64,000 nt of DNA from Macrothele yani (lineage: Eukaryota; Arthropoda; Arachnida; Araneae; Macrothelidae). The notes beneath the pieces were generated by a model. The model searched no databases and was not told the origin of the DNA. It was given only the letters and a program-made list of their open reading frames with translations. Position 1 is the first letter of the stretch; every line of letters starts with the position of its first letter. Below, one piece after another: positions 1-11,940 of this stretch. Position numbers and translations under genes: made by a program. The DNA is taken from contig CM077002.1 of the NCBI GenBank assembly GCA_039090855.1, forward strand, positions 83,084,194 through 83,148,193, read 5' to 3'.

Positions 1-5
1 TTGTC

Positions 6-637
6 ATGGGAAAAAATCCGGGCATAATACAGAAAAACACCAATACCCAGACTGATGAATCACACACGGAAGAATTCATAGTTGCAAAAGTGCTGCGCCA
101 CGTTGGAGTCAAAAGTGATGAAAAAATGTCCAAAGATTTATGCGACGCTTATTCTACGCATACAAGCGACAACGATAATGTGTCAAATAAACAACAATGC
201 CTAACCACAGTAACTGAAGATGATCGCCGAGAGTATCTTGCTGGTTGGGTGGCCAAAAAATTTAAAGAAAAAAAAACCCACATCTGGGAGATTACACATC
301 GAAAAATAATACTGTACATATTGAGGAATCATGTCTACATCATCTGTCATTTGGAGGACTCATTCAACCATCTCTTGAGTGGTCTAATATCGCAAAAAAT
401 TGGAATATGAAACGTTTTTACGATGTAAGGGGTAAAGAGGCTTACATCGTAAAAACGTTAAGCGAAAAAGCATCTTTCTTGTTCCCTGGATTTCCCACAG
501 AGGTACTTACGACATATGTTAAGATGAGAATTATAATTAGGATTAAATATTTGAATGAGAAGCTGCAGTCCACCCTAACTGCCAAAAGAAATACCAAAAT
601 GAAGATGACATTCGCTCAAAGAAGAGAAAACTTATGA
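6..637 (+). pseudogene. P-element/THAP9-type transposase, C-terminal remnant
   Basis: Two overlapping reading frames (6-410, then 407-637) together resemble the C-terminal part of P-element/THAP9 transposases. The first holds the LAGWVAKKF segment. From about 335 the second frame reads SFGGLIQPSLEWSNIAK, the GGL-xQPS-EW signature typical of that family. It continues through SEKASFLFPGFPTEVL and the basic tail TYVKMRIIIRIKYLNEKL. A frameshift lies between about 290 and 335. The 5' part lies off the left edge, so the THAP zinc finger and catalytic core cannot be judged. Family assignment is by motif recall only. A separate THAP-like fragment lies near 15077. Confidence 0.55.
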
Positions 638-742
638 AAATAAATAGTAAATTAGGAAAAAAAACCAGAAACAAACTTAGACCTACCTATTTAGAAATAA
701 CATCTAGTTTTGCGGATTGGTGTGATTAAATCAATTATAAAT

Positions 743-1753
743 ATATCATCATCATCAACATTGTCAACCATTATCAATCCACTGCTGGACGAAGGTCTCC
801 CCAAGTTTCCTCCACAACGGTCTGTCTTGTGCCAGTCTCCTCCATGTCACCCCTGCATACTTTCGAATTTCATCCACCCATCTCCCATGTGGTCTTCTTC
901 TGGGTCTTTTCCTGTCCCTTGGAATCCAATCTAAAATTTCAGCTGTCCATCGATGATCTGTCCTTCTGGCAGTATGTCCAGCCCATTGCCATTTCAGGGA
1001 TTTAACTCTGATCATGATGTCTTCCACTCTTGTCATTTTTCGGATCCACGAGTTCCTCTTCTTATCTCTCCTGGTTACACCAAGCATGCACCTCTCCATG
1101 TTGCTTTGAGTTGTCTGCAGCCTTTGTATGTCTCTTTTAGTTAAGGTCCACGTCTCTGCACCATACGTAAGCACTGGAAGGATGCATTGATCAAACACTT
1201 TTCTTTTAAGACATAATGGCATATTGCTCTTGAAAATTATGCTGTTTCTTCCAAAAGCTCTCCAGGCAAGTTTTGTACGCCGATTAATTTCTTCATCAAT
1301 GTGACCCTCACTTGATATCTGCTGTCCAAGATAAACGTACGTGTCTGTTATCTCCAGCTTTTCTCCATCAATCGATAAATCTTCATTTCTTGTAAAAGCA
1401 TTGAACATCACTTTTGTCTTTTGAAAGTTCATTTTTAATCCCACTTCTTTACTCTTGTCAGCAAGTTCCTGGATCATACTCTGCAGCTCTGATGGGGTAG
1501 TTGCAAAAATGACTACGTCATCAGCAAAACGAAGGTGGGTTAGATAATCTCCATTAATCTTTATCCCTTTGTTTTCCCAGCTCAGCGACTGAAAAACACC
1601 CTCCAATGTGGCATTAAAGAGCTTCGGAGATATGGTGTCACCTTGTCTCACTCCCTTTCCAATTTTTATGTGTGTTGTATTTTCAAACAGCCGAATCTTT
1701 GCACTTGCATTTTCATAGATGTTATTAATAATATTAATGTATGCATCTTCAAT
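743..1753 (-). mobile_element. RTE-type LINE, 5'-truncated copy
   Basis: An open minus-strand frame runs from 1753 to its stop at 764. It encodes the C-terminal half of an RTE-like endonuclease-reverse transcriptase: the GVRQGDTISP motif, the catalytic LRFADDVVIFA box (RT motif C), then the long basic C-terminal domain with LTYGAETWTL, RRDKKRNSWIRKM and GRWVDEIRKYAGVTWRRLAQDRPLWRKL. The same sequence appears at 41053-42600 and 44260-47087. Homology to those copies stops abruptly at 1753, which marks the 5' truncation. The 3' end is a short ATC-rich repeat (741-755), typical of RTE tails. The surviving part has no frameshift, so it looks like the youngest of the three copies. Truncation makes it dead on arrival. 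Confidence 0.9.
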
Positions 1754-2204
1754 TCATGAAAAGCCAAAGAAACAGAACTGCAACTACAGTAAACGTAAGT
1801 TCAAATTAATACACTTTATGCTTCAGTCGGAAATGTTCAATTTTTATAATGCTTATGCATGTTTTTCTTTCTTCTTTTCTAACATTTTAAATGTCTTTAA
1901 TCTAAAGCAGGTTATGGCTATGTCTATTGTAAGGATCTTAAACTTTTTCAAAATAAACAGGCTTTAAAAAAAGAAAAAACTCAGTTGATTCCACACGCCG
2001 GACGGGCTGGCGAGACCTCGAGTCAAACCCTACGATGGGTCTGTCAGTGACGTCACGCGCCTCTCCCTCTCCGCTCCAAGATTTTCCGCGATCGTGACAA
2101 CCTTCTCTCCTACTAACCTTGGGTTTGTATGCAAGGAAGCCTGTATCCATGGTCTGTATCTCATTCGCCGCATAGCACAGAATGAATTAAGCCCAACAAT
2201 ATCA
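1754..2204. other. Unassigned spacer
   Basis: AT-rich to about 1980, then GC-richer sequence. It contains one TGACGTCA palindrome near 2048. I see no gene or element boundary. Confidence 0.5.
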
Positions 2205-2758
2205 CCCCTGGGCCCCTGATCAATGGGCCTGTGATCTCGTCAGTGAGGACTCGCGGTACAGCCTAAACACGGATTCTCGACGCGTGTACATTTGGAGAGA
2301 ATCAGGAAGCCAAAATCTTCCCTCCAACATTAGGGTAATTGACTACTACGATGGTGGAGGTCACCTGATTTGAGCTAGCATCATGCTGGATTGACGCACC
2401 CGCTGCGCGTGTTTCCAGGAGGCACCTTGACTGCTGCACGCTACAAGGATGACACCCAAGAGCCTTATGTACAGATTTTTAGGGGAGCTGTTGGCCCCCA
2501 GTTCTTTTAACGCCCATTCCAACAGGGCTGGCTAGTCGACGAATACCTGGGGTGTGAAGATATACACAGGATGGAGTGGCCTACGAGATCTCTCCACCTG
2601 AACACAATAAAGAAAATCTGGAATGCAGTGGGAAGAGCAATTGCGAACCGGCAGCCCCTCTCCAGAACCCTCCCGGGACTCCGACGTTCCTTGTTGGAGG
2701 AGTGTCACTTACTGCCCCAAAATGGCCTTGTAAAAATTAACAACCTTATAAAGGGCTA
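2205..2758 (+). pseudogene. Tc1-like transposase remnant
   Basis: Fragmented frames match a Tc1 transposase. Around 2240-2320 they read roughly SSDESRFSLNTDSRRVYIW (first catalytic D region). At 2571-2758 they read EWPTRSLHLNTIKKIWNAV, equivalent to the DWPARSPDLNPIEHVWD block, with the catalytic E replaced by K, followed by a C-terminus ending LLEECHLLPQNGLVKINNLI. In-frame stops and frameshifts separate the blocks. I did not find flanking inverted repeats. The family is related to, but distinct from, the elements at 23680 and 52751. Confidence 0.7.
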
Positions 2759-3518
2759 GTTGTGCGAGTTGCATAGCTGTTCACGGTAATCACACTTAAT
2801 ATTATCCCCTAGAAATCCGAGCCACTTACTGCATCACTTTTGGACTACCATGCTATCATACGCATGCTGCCTTTTCCTGTGGTGATGGCATTCTTGTTCT
2901 GTTGTTTATTTCTACGTTATCGATATATGCATGTTCGCACCAACAGTCATAAAAAATCAATGATGTGGATTTTGCGTTATTCACGATTTTGTTTCTGTCA
3001 CGTTAATTTTGGATACCAGTGTAAAATTCATAATAAGCCCGATTTTTACGTAAACGCAGCTTCAAGATAAGTTCCCCAGCCCGGTCTTATAAAAAGATTG
3101 CCGCTCTTAAGTCCATCCCATCTAGAAATTCTAGCATAGTTTCTGAACAACTCCACCCCTCCCGAACCCTGTCCGTGTACAGCCACCCAGGTTTACGACC
3201 AAAACAGGCATTTAAGGAACGTCAAGTTGGGAGGCCACATGGGGGTTTAGAGAAAGACATCAGATGACTACATACGCCCTGACCCCCCCCCGCCAAAAAA
3301 AAAAAAAACTTCAAATGATCTCATTACTTTTACGCCAGCTAATGCAAAGTATTTTTTCACTGCCGCAGCTGCAATGCTGTGATATCTGTTCTTTGGAAAA
3401 CAAAACATTCAGGCAACTCATAAGGGAATCCAAATTCATCTGGATAGGATTTCAAAATAAGCTCACTACTGTACACTTAGGGCTACAACATTAACAACTT
3501 CCAGCAGATATCCTTATA
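2759..3518. other. Unassigned spacer
   Basis: There are no supportable ORFs. It holds a C-run/A-run at about 3284-3308. Nothing else is recognised. Confidence 0.5.
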
Positions 3519-4738
3519 CACTGAAGAGCAATTGAATTAGAGACAGCTGGCGCTATGCAAATGTGGCGCTGTGGGCGGCCCTGTAAACGGAAGCGACATG
3601 ACGTATGCAGCGATATGACAATATAAGGAGTGATGCGACGGGAATCAGTAAGACTCGGACGCAGTATGGGTAAGACAAAGGATCTAAGCGCATTTGATCG
3701 TGGGAAATTGTCGGGGCCCGACGAATGGGTCACTCCATCTCGGAAGTCGTGCAGGCACTGGGATTTTCACGAGCCACTGTGTCACGAGTGCACCGTGATT
3801 ACATCGAATCCGGTAAAACTATCCCTGCAAGGGCCAACTGCCGTGGACAACAGCGTGTGGATGAGCGGGGGTCATCGTCGGCTAGCTCGCATTGTAACAG
3901 AGGATAGACGGGCCACAGTGCAAGAAATCACTCTGCCATTTAACGCTGGTGCACAAAAATGTGTAAACAGCCACACCATCCAGAACCATCTCCTTGCTAT
4001 GGGGTACAGAAGCCATCGTCCCCTAGGGTACCGCTGCTGACCGCACATCACAGGGTGCTAAGATTAGCATGGGCGGGGGAACATGACCACTGGACCCTAG
4101 ACATGTGGAAAAATTTTGCCTGGACTGATGAGTCGAGATTCACGTTGGTACATGCGGATGGCAGGATACGAGTACGGCGCAAACCACATGAAGCGATGGA
4201 TCCTTCTTTGCCAGCAGGGTACTCTTCAAACTGGTGGGGGTGGTATTCTCGTCTGGGGACTGTTTACGTGGACTGAAATGGGACCCCTGGTTCGTGTGGC
4301 ATCGTCCCTCACAGGGATCAACGTTACCGGGATATCGTGGACGACCATTTGCTCCCATTTGTGCGTCTTCAACATCCCACTGAGGACCTCATCCTGCAAC
4401 AAACAATGCACCGTGCCATCGCTCCCGAATTGTATCCGAATGGTTGAATGAACAGTCCACCGACGTGACCTCGCTTCCTTGGCTAGCTATGTCACCTGAC
4501 CTCAATCCCATCGAGCACAACTGGGATGCCATCGAGAGAGATGTTCGAGGCTCTGACCCCCTCCATCAACTCTTCGTGAACTGTGGGAGCTTGTTCAGGG
4601 GACGTGGATCCGTATGGCTTCCCAACGCTTCCAGTGTCTTGTCGAGTCCATGCCGTGACGAATCGCCGCCGTCATCAGGTCGAAAGGTGGTGCTACACGT
4701 TACTAGATAGGTATCTCTAATTCAATTGCTCTTCAGTG
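3519..4738 (+). mobile_element. Tc1-family DNA transposon with terminal inverted repeats
   Basis: A 1220-bp element with TIRs of about 25 bp starting CACTGAAGAGCAATTGAATT on the left (3519) and the reverse complement on the right, ending at 4738. It is flanked by TA on both sides (3517-3518 and 4739-4740), as expected for Tc1/mariner insertion. It contains a broken transposase on the plus strand. Confidence 0.9.
3666..4720 (+). pseudogene. Tc1 transposase, several frameshifts
   Basis: It starts at MGKTKDLSAFDRGKLSG (helix-turn-helix domain). It continues in another frame with MGHSISEVVQALGFSRATVS, then HRRLARIVTEDRRATVQEI (second HTH), WTDESRFTLVHADGRIRV (first catalytic D), and SPDLNPIEHNWDAIERDV (third catalytic residue, E). 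The block between them reads NNAPCHRSRIVSEWL, so the second catalytic D of the usual QDNA motif appears changed to N. At least four frame changes (about 3715, 3850, 4030, 4225) break the gene. The stop falls inside the right inverted repeat. Confidence 0.85.
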
Positions 4739-5236
4739 TAGATTATAGTTGAGTTTACTGTATAGCTGCAGAAGAGTGAGCGTTTTACAAGAAAACCAGC
4801 AACCTGAGTAGTTTAGGAAACGACATTAACAACAAAAGTATAGAAATAGCTCTAATGTCTTCCTGCAATGGCTGCCTCGTGTTCAATTTACAATGATCAA
4901 AAACACAAATATTCTTCTCAGTTCACAGACAGGTCAGGGCTTAAACAACGTCAATTGATTCCGAAAAAAATCGTTTATTGGTGTCTGTTTTCAATAGAGT
5001 AATGCTGTTACTGTTTTCGTGCCCTCTTGCTGCGATGTGACAACAAAACTTAAATATATATTATAGCATCCATTCCATTCTTAATAAAATGAAGCAACTT
5101 CTTACGTTTAAAAAGAACAAAAACCCGGACATTATCTGCAAAAAGGATGATGGCACATCTGTTATGAACGTTCAAGTATTTGTTGGAAAGAAAATAATGT
5201 CTGCAAATGCGATGCAACAGAAAAGTTCTAATTATA
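4739..5236. other. Unassigned spacer between two DNA transposons
   Basis: AT-rich, with no recognised gene or repeat. Confidence 0.5.
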
Positions 5237-6574
5237 CAGGGTGTCCGATAATTATTGGACACATTACAAAATTATATAAAACAAAACATTAAACAGATAG
5301 AATGAAACTGACTGCACTAACTTACAATGTAACTACACAAGTTTATAAATTTCGATGTGAGATCCCTTGGTTGCCCGTAGTACGTCCAAGCGATACTCGA
5401 TTTTATGCCATGTATTGGTAAGCATCTGAGGAGTTATGGAATTAATAGCAGCTGTGATACGCTGCTTCAGTTCCTGCAAATCAGTACAAGGCGTCTGATA
5501 GACACGATATTTCACATAACCCCACATGAAATAATCCAATGGAGTTAGATCTAGAAAGTGAGGAGGCCACGGAATGGGACCACCGCGCCTAATCCATCTG
5601 TTGGCGAAATGCTCATTTAGGCACTTACGTACACACGTTGACCAATGCGGAGGAGCGCCGTCTTGTTGGAAAACGACGTTGTCATATCGTTTGATCTGGG
5701 GTATAACGAAATTTTCTAGCATGTCCAAGTAAATGTCACCATTTATGGTTTTCTCGCAGAAGAAGAAAGGGCCAATCACTTCTCTTTTTGATAGAGCGCA
5801 CCACACATTAATATTTGGAGAATCACGTTCCAGTTCAATAGCAGCATGAAGCGGTTCACTGCCCCATATCCTACAGTTGTGACGATGCACAATACCTGAT
5901 ACATGAAATATGGATTCATCACTAAAAATTACAGTACTGAGAAAGTTTTGGTTCGTTTTCCACTCGATTCAGCATATCCACAGCGAAATTGTATCACAGA
6001 GTGTGATAATTTACATGCATCTTTTGCGCTATCTGAATTTTATAAGCATGAAACTTTAATTTCTTGTGCAAAATATCATGAACTGTCGATTTCGGAATGC
6101 ACAGTTCTCTGATTGCTTTACGAACGGATTTCCTGGGGCTTCGTCAGAAACTTTCATTAACTTGGTCAACCGTTTCACCGCTGACGCTAAGCCTACCGGC
6201 TCCTCCACGATGTTCCACATTGCCAGTTTCTTTAAACTGTTTTATCCACCGCTTAAATGAATTCGTTGACAGAGGGTTAGAACCATACTCTAAACGGTAC
6301 CGTCTTTTAACTTTAATGACGGACTTTAATTCCGCAAGCCATAACACACACATCGCCTTCTGCTATACTGATGACATGACTACTGATTGCATTTCTCATA
6401 CTTTCCTCATCAAGCCATACCTAGCGCCAACTATTAGATTCTGGGAATAACAATTCTACAAAACAAAAATATAGAAACCGTGTTAGTAATACGTGACAAA
6501 GAGAAACAGACAATGATCATAGGGTGTTTTTTTACATACTTTTGTAATGTGTCCAATAATTCTCGGACACATTG
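5237..6574 (-). mobile_element. Mariner-relative (DD41D-type) transposon with TIRs
   Basis: A 1338-bp element between TA dinucleotides (5235-5236 and 6575-6576). The left end reads CAGGGTGTCCGATAATTATT and continues GGACACATTACAAAA; the right end is its reverse complement with a few mismatches, giving TIRs of about 38 bp. Each TIR is itself palindromic (TGTCC...GGACA). It encodes a minus-strand transposase. Confidence 0.9.
5333..6400 (-). pseudogene. DD41D-type mariner-relative transposase, interrupted
   Basis: The C-terminal 185 residues are open (5890 to 5333). They contain NVWCALSKREVIGPFFF, the VVFQQDGAPPHW motif (second catalytic D) and LTPLDYFMWGYVK (third catalytic D). I count 41 residues between these two aspartates, unlike the 34 of classic mariner. 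The N-terminal HTH is seen at 6353-6144 (RLEYGSNPLSTNSFKRWIKQ, then FKETGNVEHRGGAGR) in another frame. The middle, including the first catalytic D, lies in a broken segment (5890-6144). Assignment to the DD41D branch (rosa/Visitor-like) rests on this residue count. Confidence 0.8.
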
Positions 6575-6594
6575 TATATTACCGTACATACAAG

Positions 6595-7480
6595 TACAAA
6601 TCAGTCCAAAATGCAGTGGCCAACGTTTGCCAAGACCTTCTCCCATCGTGTGGGCAGCTATTGTATACCATTCCTGTAGAACTGTGGAGGATTGGATGTA
6701 AAGAAGTGAGTAAGTGCGCGTTTTACATCGTTCCCGGTTGGTGAACTGCTATCAGTCCATGAAATGCTGCAACGACCGGAAAAGTGGTAGTCGCTTGAGA
6801 CAATGTCCGGGAAACGGGCTAGGTGCGGTAGCAAATCTCAGCTCAGGTCCGTGATCTTGTGACAGGTCATTTGTGCTATGTAAGGTCTCGCTCTATTCTG
6901 CTGTAGGAGGACGCTATTGCGGTTTAGCAATGCTGGTCGTTTCGACGTGAGTGATGCGTGCAGATCATCGACCTAACGGCAGTACACATCGGCTGTGATA
7001 GTGGTGTTGTCCGGCAGCAGCCCCAAAAACACGACATCCGCCATATCCCTCGAAACAGACAGCAGGGCCTTACGTGGGTGTTAGCCGGCTTTAAAGGTCG
7101 GCATGGGCTTCTGTTTTAGGCCCAACCACTGTGGACCCGTTTCTCGTCACCTGTCACAATGCGGTCTGAGAACGGTTCAGCTCGGTCACGTGCAAGAAAG
7201 AAAGCACATGCACTCATACACTATGCTTTTTGCTCAACTGTGAGTTGATGGAGTACCCAAGCTATCTTCTTATGCACCTTCCCAATTTGGTGCAGGTGCG
7301 TGATAATGATTGTGTGGGTAGACCCCAGCTGTTCGGCCAACTCCCGCGTGGTCACGCGTATGTCTGTCTCCACTTAGGTCTTCAGCATGTCCATGCCCAC
7401 TGTCTTCCGGCTTTGGGACAGTCTGACAAGACAAAATTTCCCTCTCGAAACCGTTAGAATCAACGATAGCACTAACGATG
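6595..7480 (-). pseudogene. Mariner transposase, heavily degraded
   Basis: Minus-strand fragments match a DD34D mariner: IVTGDEKWV near 7170 (first catalytic D), a WRMSCFWGCCRTTPLSQ-like block near 7030 (equivalent to VVFFELLP...TI), and the C-terminal QFYRNGIQ-LPTRWEKVL region near 6600-6680. Many stops and frameshifts are present. No TIRs were found. It abuts the right end of the 5237-6574 element. Confidence 0.65.
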
Positions 7481-8572
7481 GGATATGACATTGGAGTACA
7501 TAATGGTAATGTTCCTTACAGCACTTACGGGGGTGCCACGCGACAAAACTCATACAGCGTGCAATGGCGGATGCGCACCTTGTCCACTATCACATTGACT
7601 GGCGCTTACACTCTTCGCCTTCTGACGGCTAACTGACACTGACTTAAGCCACCTACCTGCTGATGGCATGCCGGTGTTCTGTGCAGTCTTAGTGGCTAAT
7701 ATACGCCGTGGCCGAGGCTTTGACTTCGGGGATTTCGTCATCGGACATAACTATCTTTCCAACCCAATAGCTGGCTCTACCATACGGTTTGAGGAATTTG
7801 ATCAATTCAAAACGGACTCTTATTCCAAATACGTCTCTTTACGTGCTTATGCGGCTGTAATGCATAAACATAAACCCTGTCTCGTCATGCAACATCCCCT
7901 ATCAGCTAGATCAGCCTTAGAATTGTGATCCTTAGGAGCGTTGTTTGATGTATCTTAAGGCTGTGAGTGGAACTTCGCGGTCCTTCTGGGTTTTCAACGG
8001 TGTACTAAAGCAATCATTCAGGATGCCAGGATCGGATTGGGTTAGTGATGTTGTATTTTTTAGTTTCTTGGAAGAGTCTACCCTCGAATTATGTGACACG
8101 TCATATTGTAATTTTAATTTGTTTCTACTGGTTGCACGTGCACTTCATTCATAGTCTTTTGTTTCTCTGTTGTAAAAGTCTTACAATTATTTGTTTTATA
8201 TGCTGATATGCAGTGCAATTGAATTCTACTGTATCATTGTTAATGCTTACAATTGCTATTCTTTAAGTCTGCTTTTATATGCCGTACTTCTAAAGGGACG
8301 AATAAAGAAAAAATATAGGAAATTTGTTTCAAGGATTTTATATTGCAGACCTGCTATGCAGTAAAATGAATTTAATGACAAAACAATTTACAGAGTTCAT
8401 GAAAATCTCATTAAAATGCACAAGAAATAAAAACTGTGGACGAATTTTGTGAAACAGGCCAACATCTCAGCTAAAATACAAACGGAAATTATTTTGCAGT
8501 ATTTTAGTCCAATTGTTACTTGTGTTTTATGCAATGTTGAAGCTAGGTGTTGCCCTGATACGGAAGTATAAA
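7481..8572. other. Unassigned spacer
   Basis: Short ORFs only; none is recognisable. The sequence is AT-rich from about 8090. I see no repeat structure. Confidence 0.4.
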
Positions 8573-8766
8573 CAGGGACGGATTTACAAGGATGCCAACG
8601 AAGCCTAGGCGCAAGGCCCTGCAATGTTGGAGGGGCCCCAAAATAACGATTTTTTTTTATTTTCCAATTTGCTACTGAGAGAAGTAAATAAATAAAGAGG
8701 CATAGAGTGAGAGGTAAAGTGTTAAATTCGCTGTTCTGGGTTTTGAGCTCACGAATTCACCCGAAT

Positions 8767-8925
8767 TCGAAGTGATCTAGAAGCATTAATTTACTAGCTT
8801 AAATGCAGGCCAACTACAAATCATTTAGTCAGCCTGCATTAATTTACTATCTTAAATGCAGGCTGACTAAAAATCATTTAGTCAGTCTTGCACTTAAGCT
8901 AGTAAATTAATGTTTGTTGGTCACT
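8767..8925. repeat. Imperfect palindrome inside the hAT-like element
   Basis: GCATTAATTTACTAGCTTAA at the left reappears in reverse complement at the right, ending about 8912. In between, the motifs TTTAGTCAGCCTGCA and TGCAGGCTGACTAAA are repeated. The arms are about 65 bp and could form a hairpin. Confidence 0.7.
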
Positions 8926-8951
8926 TTAATCAATTAAAATCATTCTTAATA

Positions 8952-10440
8952 CAGAGGGTATTCAGAAAGTAATGCCTCCATATTTATATACAACGGCCGT
9001 TCCATAAAAACAGAGTAAAATCGCACAAAATGAAGAAATACAGGTACAGCAAGATATATGTTATTCTTTCTCAAAATATCTTCCCTCGGATGATACGCAA
9101 TGGTCCCATTGTTCAGTCCACTTTTCAAAGCATATGGCGAAGGCATTTTGTGGAAGCTTGAACAACGTCAGCATCTGTGATGAATGTTGTGCCAGGAAAC
9201 TTCTCCTTCATTGTTGGAAACAACCAGAAATCGCACTGGGCGAGGGCAGGACTGTAGGCATGCTGTGGCATAATTTCAATACTGCATTTCGTAAGAAACT
9301 GTCGAACACAAGCAGCCACATGTGTGTATGGGAAAAGAGGGCACGTCAGGCCTATCAGGCCTTTTCCCTCCTCATTCCCAGTTGTTACAAAAGTATATTA
9401 TTTGTATTATATAGTTTTGATTATGTAATACCATGTCTGTAGCAACTAAAATGCAATAAAATGAAATGAAATGAAATAGTGTAGGGTCCACTTGTTCACC
9501 GATTCCGGATGCTTAAACGATATGTGTCGTCGCAGACGCTTCAAGACTGAAATGTAATACTCAGCATTGACAGTAATTTGTGGAGGAACGGCATGCCGGT
9601 AGACTACACCTTTATAACCAAAGAAAATTATCAGCATCACCGTCCCAGCTGATTTGGTTTGGCGGACTTTTTCGGAGAAGGCGAGCCTGTGTGTTTCCAG
9701 ACACTCATTGCGCGCTTTGCGAGGAGCTCAAAAAGTGGACCCATGTTTCATCGGCAGTTATTACTGTGTTTAGAAAGTTTGGATCTTTTGCAATCATTTG
9801 TTCCCACTCATGACACACCTGAAGTCTGGCTAAATATTCTTCTTTCGTCAGGTGATGAATTACCCATCTGGAACACACACGATGCAGCAGTAATTGTCGC
9901 GTAGAAAGCGGAATGCCGACGTTTTTGAAATATCGGTTGACGCCGCTATGTCTACACACGTCATTAGTTGATCTTCTTGCAAGATTGCCCAAACAGAGTT
10001 AATCCCGTAACAACACTGACAGGTGGAGCTAGTTCTACCGACAAACGCCCTTTTTGAAATCATGGTGCCATCTAAAAATCGTTGACTGACCCAAACATTT
10101 ATCTTTGTAAGCTGTTTTCATTAAATCAACTGTTTCTAGAGCCGTTTTACCCAAACGATAGCAAAATTTTATCGCACAACGCATTTCACTTCTTAACTTT
10201 GAATCACTCGCGTCCATAGCTGTACGCGAAATGCAGACTTGCCTTAAACAACTGCGCAATAACAAAATAGAATCGTCTACCACGGCTAATAACTGTTGCC
10301 ATAAATACTTCCTAAATTCAGTTAGTCGTCTGCGTGGTTAGTTTTTCCCTTCGCACTGTTGCCAACTCAAAAACATTACTCTCAGTTTTCATGGAACCGC
10401 CTTTGTACAAGCCCAGTGGCAACGTAGCTCTCAGAGTTGA
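8952..10440 (-). pseudogene. Mariner (DD34D, HTH_48-type), nested in the hAT-like element
   Basis: The minus strand carries, N- to C-terminal, an HTH_48-like domain (10283-10035: MRCAIKFCYRLGKTALETVD, LMKTAYKDKCLGQSTIFRWH), the first catalytic motif VITADETWVHFL (about 9750), PPQITVNAEYYISVLKRLR (9600), and SPALAQCDFWLFPTMKEKF with the third catalytic D (about 9240), followed by a C-terminus reaching 8960. The left inverted repeat contains TATTCAGAAAGTAATGCCTC; the right copy near 10385-10440 is degenerate. Frameshifts and a retroposon insertion (about 9334-9478), which removes the second catalytic DNARPH motif, inactivate it. Confidence 0.8.
9334..9478 (+). mobile_element. Short retroposon insertion with ATGAA repeats at its tail
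   Basis: Non-mariner sequence interrupts the mariner transposase between WTLH and the HVAACVRQF block. It ends in AATAAAATGAAATGAAATGA, a LINE-like 3' tail of short tandem repeats. A GGGAAAAG...CTTTTCCC inverted repeat lies near its left end. The edges are approximate and no clear target duplication could be fixed. It may be the 3' end of a LINE. Confidence 0.5.
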
Positions 10441-11290
10441 TAGTCGTACCTTTGAGCATGCACTCCTGATGAATAATGCCTCTGAATTCTCAAAACACAG
10501 TGAGCCTACACTTACTGGCAGAAATTTTAATTTTGAATCTTTTTGCTCGAGGAGAAGATAGTGTCGGTATATCAGCGATTGATTTTCATTTCTGGGTCAT
10601 AACGATGAACTCAACTCTCATTACCAGTCACAATGCTTTGGAGACAATCACTTCCATATATTTCATAGCGAGCAAGCAACCTTTGTTTTGGCATGTTTCA
10701 AGTCTTGATTTTGTCATTTCAGTCGTTAGGTGACGCGGTACCCAACGAGCACACACTTTGTTGATTCCTAAAACGCTAACAAAGTCATTGACACTATCTA
10801 AACTAATGTTTAGCTTACCTGTTGTAGTTCTCTGCGATATTCTTCGATTTTCCCTGAAGAACTAACCAACTTTTCGCCTGTTCAAATCGCAAGTTGCGAT
10901 TACGGGCCTCCCACTCCGCTGCTGATCCTTTACGACCGAACATTCCTCCACTGTCCTTTGATTTTCTTACCCAACGATGAACAGTGTTTATGTCTAAAGT
11001 TCCAGAACCATGAAATGCCACTGATCTAAAGAGAATTTCTTTGGGAGGTACATTTTCATGACTTAAAAACTCTGTAACTGATCATGGTTTGACACCCCTC
11101 GATACAGTTGAAAAAGAATAATCGTTTTTAAACATTGTTAAATGCGAACAGATAGATGTACGGAGTTCTATCATGCAATAAAATGAAACGAATGGCACAA
11201 AGAATCGTTTGCCGCATGATTGGTTGTTAGGCAACAAGTCTTGCGTGAGACACTTGCGTGGAGGAGGCAATACTTATTGAACACGCCTGG
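10440..11290 (-). pseudogene. Second mariner, N-terminal half only
   Basis: Minus-strand blocks VAFHGSGTLDINTVHRWVRK (11020 region), SKDSGGMFGRKGSAAEWEAR and SIVTGNES-VHRYDPEMK (about 10620) match the N-terminal domain and first catalytic D of a different DD34D mariner. The sequence corresponds to an upstream part of the protein and stops near 10440, at the edge of the other mariner. A TIR-like CAATAAGTATTGCCTCC (reverse complement, about 11259-11290) resembles the left end at 8952. Its C-terminal half is missing. Confidence 0.65.
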
Positions 11291-11940
11291 CATTACAATA
11301 CAACTGAACTGTTATTTCGGGCTGATTTTCTTAGAATATAATGAACGTATTTTTCTTTTCTTTTTTTTTATTCGGTATTCAATACGACTGCCCATGTTTC
11401 CTTTAAAATTTCTTTTACCTCATTCAGTTCAATTTAAGAGGCAATCCACAGGATTGTTTCCATACGAGTAAAGATGTATTGGAAAAGTTGGTTTTACGAG
11501 ACACGCTAATTGATTTCACCCATGTTCGGACTCTTTAGAGGAAATGCCAGTGGAGTGGAATCTGATGATATGCCACAACAGATATCACACCGCATGTAGC
11601 GTAATCATTAATTAAAGCATGCTATAAACTGCCTGTATGTAATATGTTAAGTGTTGGTGTGGTGAGCTCAGACTTCTCTTCCCTTAACAAAGGCTTCCTC
11701 ACTTGTAACTTCGTTTGGATAGCACCAGTAGTTTCTGATTTATGGCGACAACAAAACACACATACCACTGTGAAAATGGTCAAATCATGTTTCGGGGGAA
11801 TCCATTTTCTGTTGAAACCTAGAAGTCGAATGTTTTTGGGATTACAATATTTACTCATACATCAGTAAGAGAACGCGAAAATTGAGCGAAGGGGTAGGCG
11901 AAAACAAAAACAACCGTTATTTGCCAAAAATGGCGGTACA
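11291..11940. other. Internal hAT-like element sequence, no gene
   Basis: No recognisable coding sequence. It lies between the second mariner and the right hAT-like end. Confidence 0.45.

Noticed and set aside
2045..2056. TGACGTCA as a promoter element
   Set aside because: A single 8-bp palindrome with no gene nearby; expected by chance at this scale.
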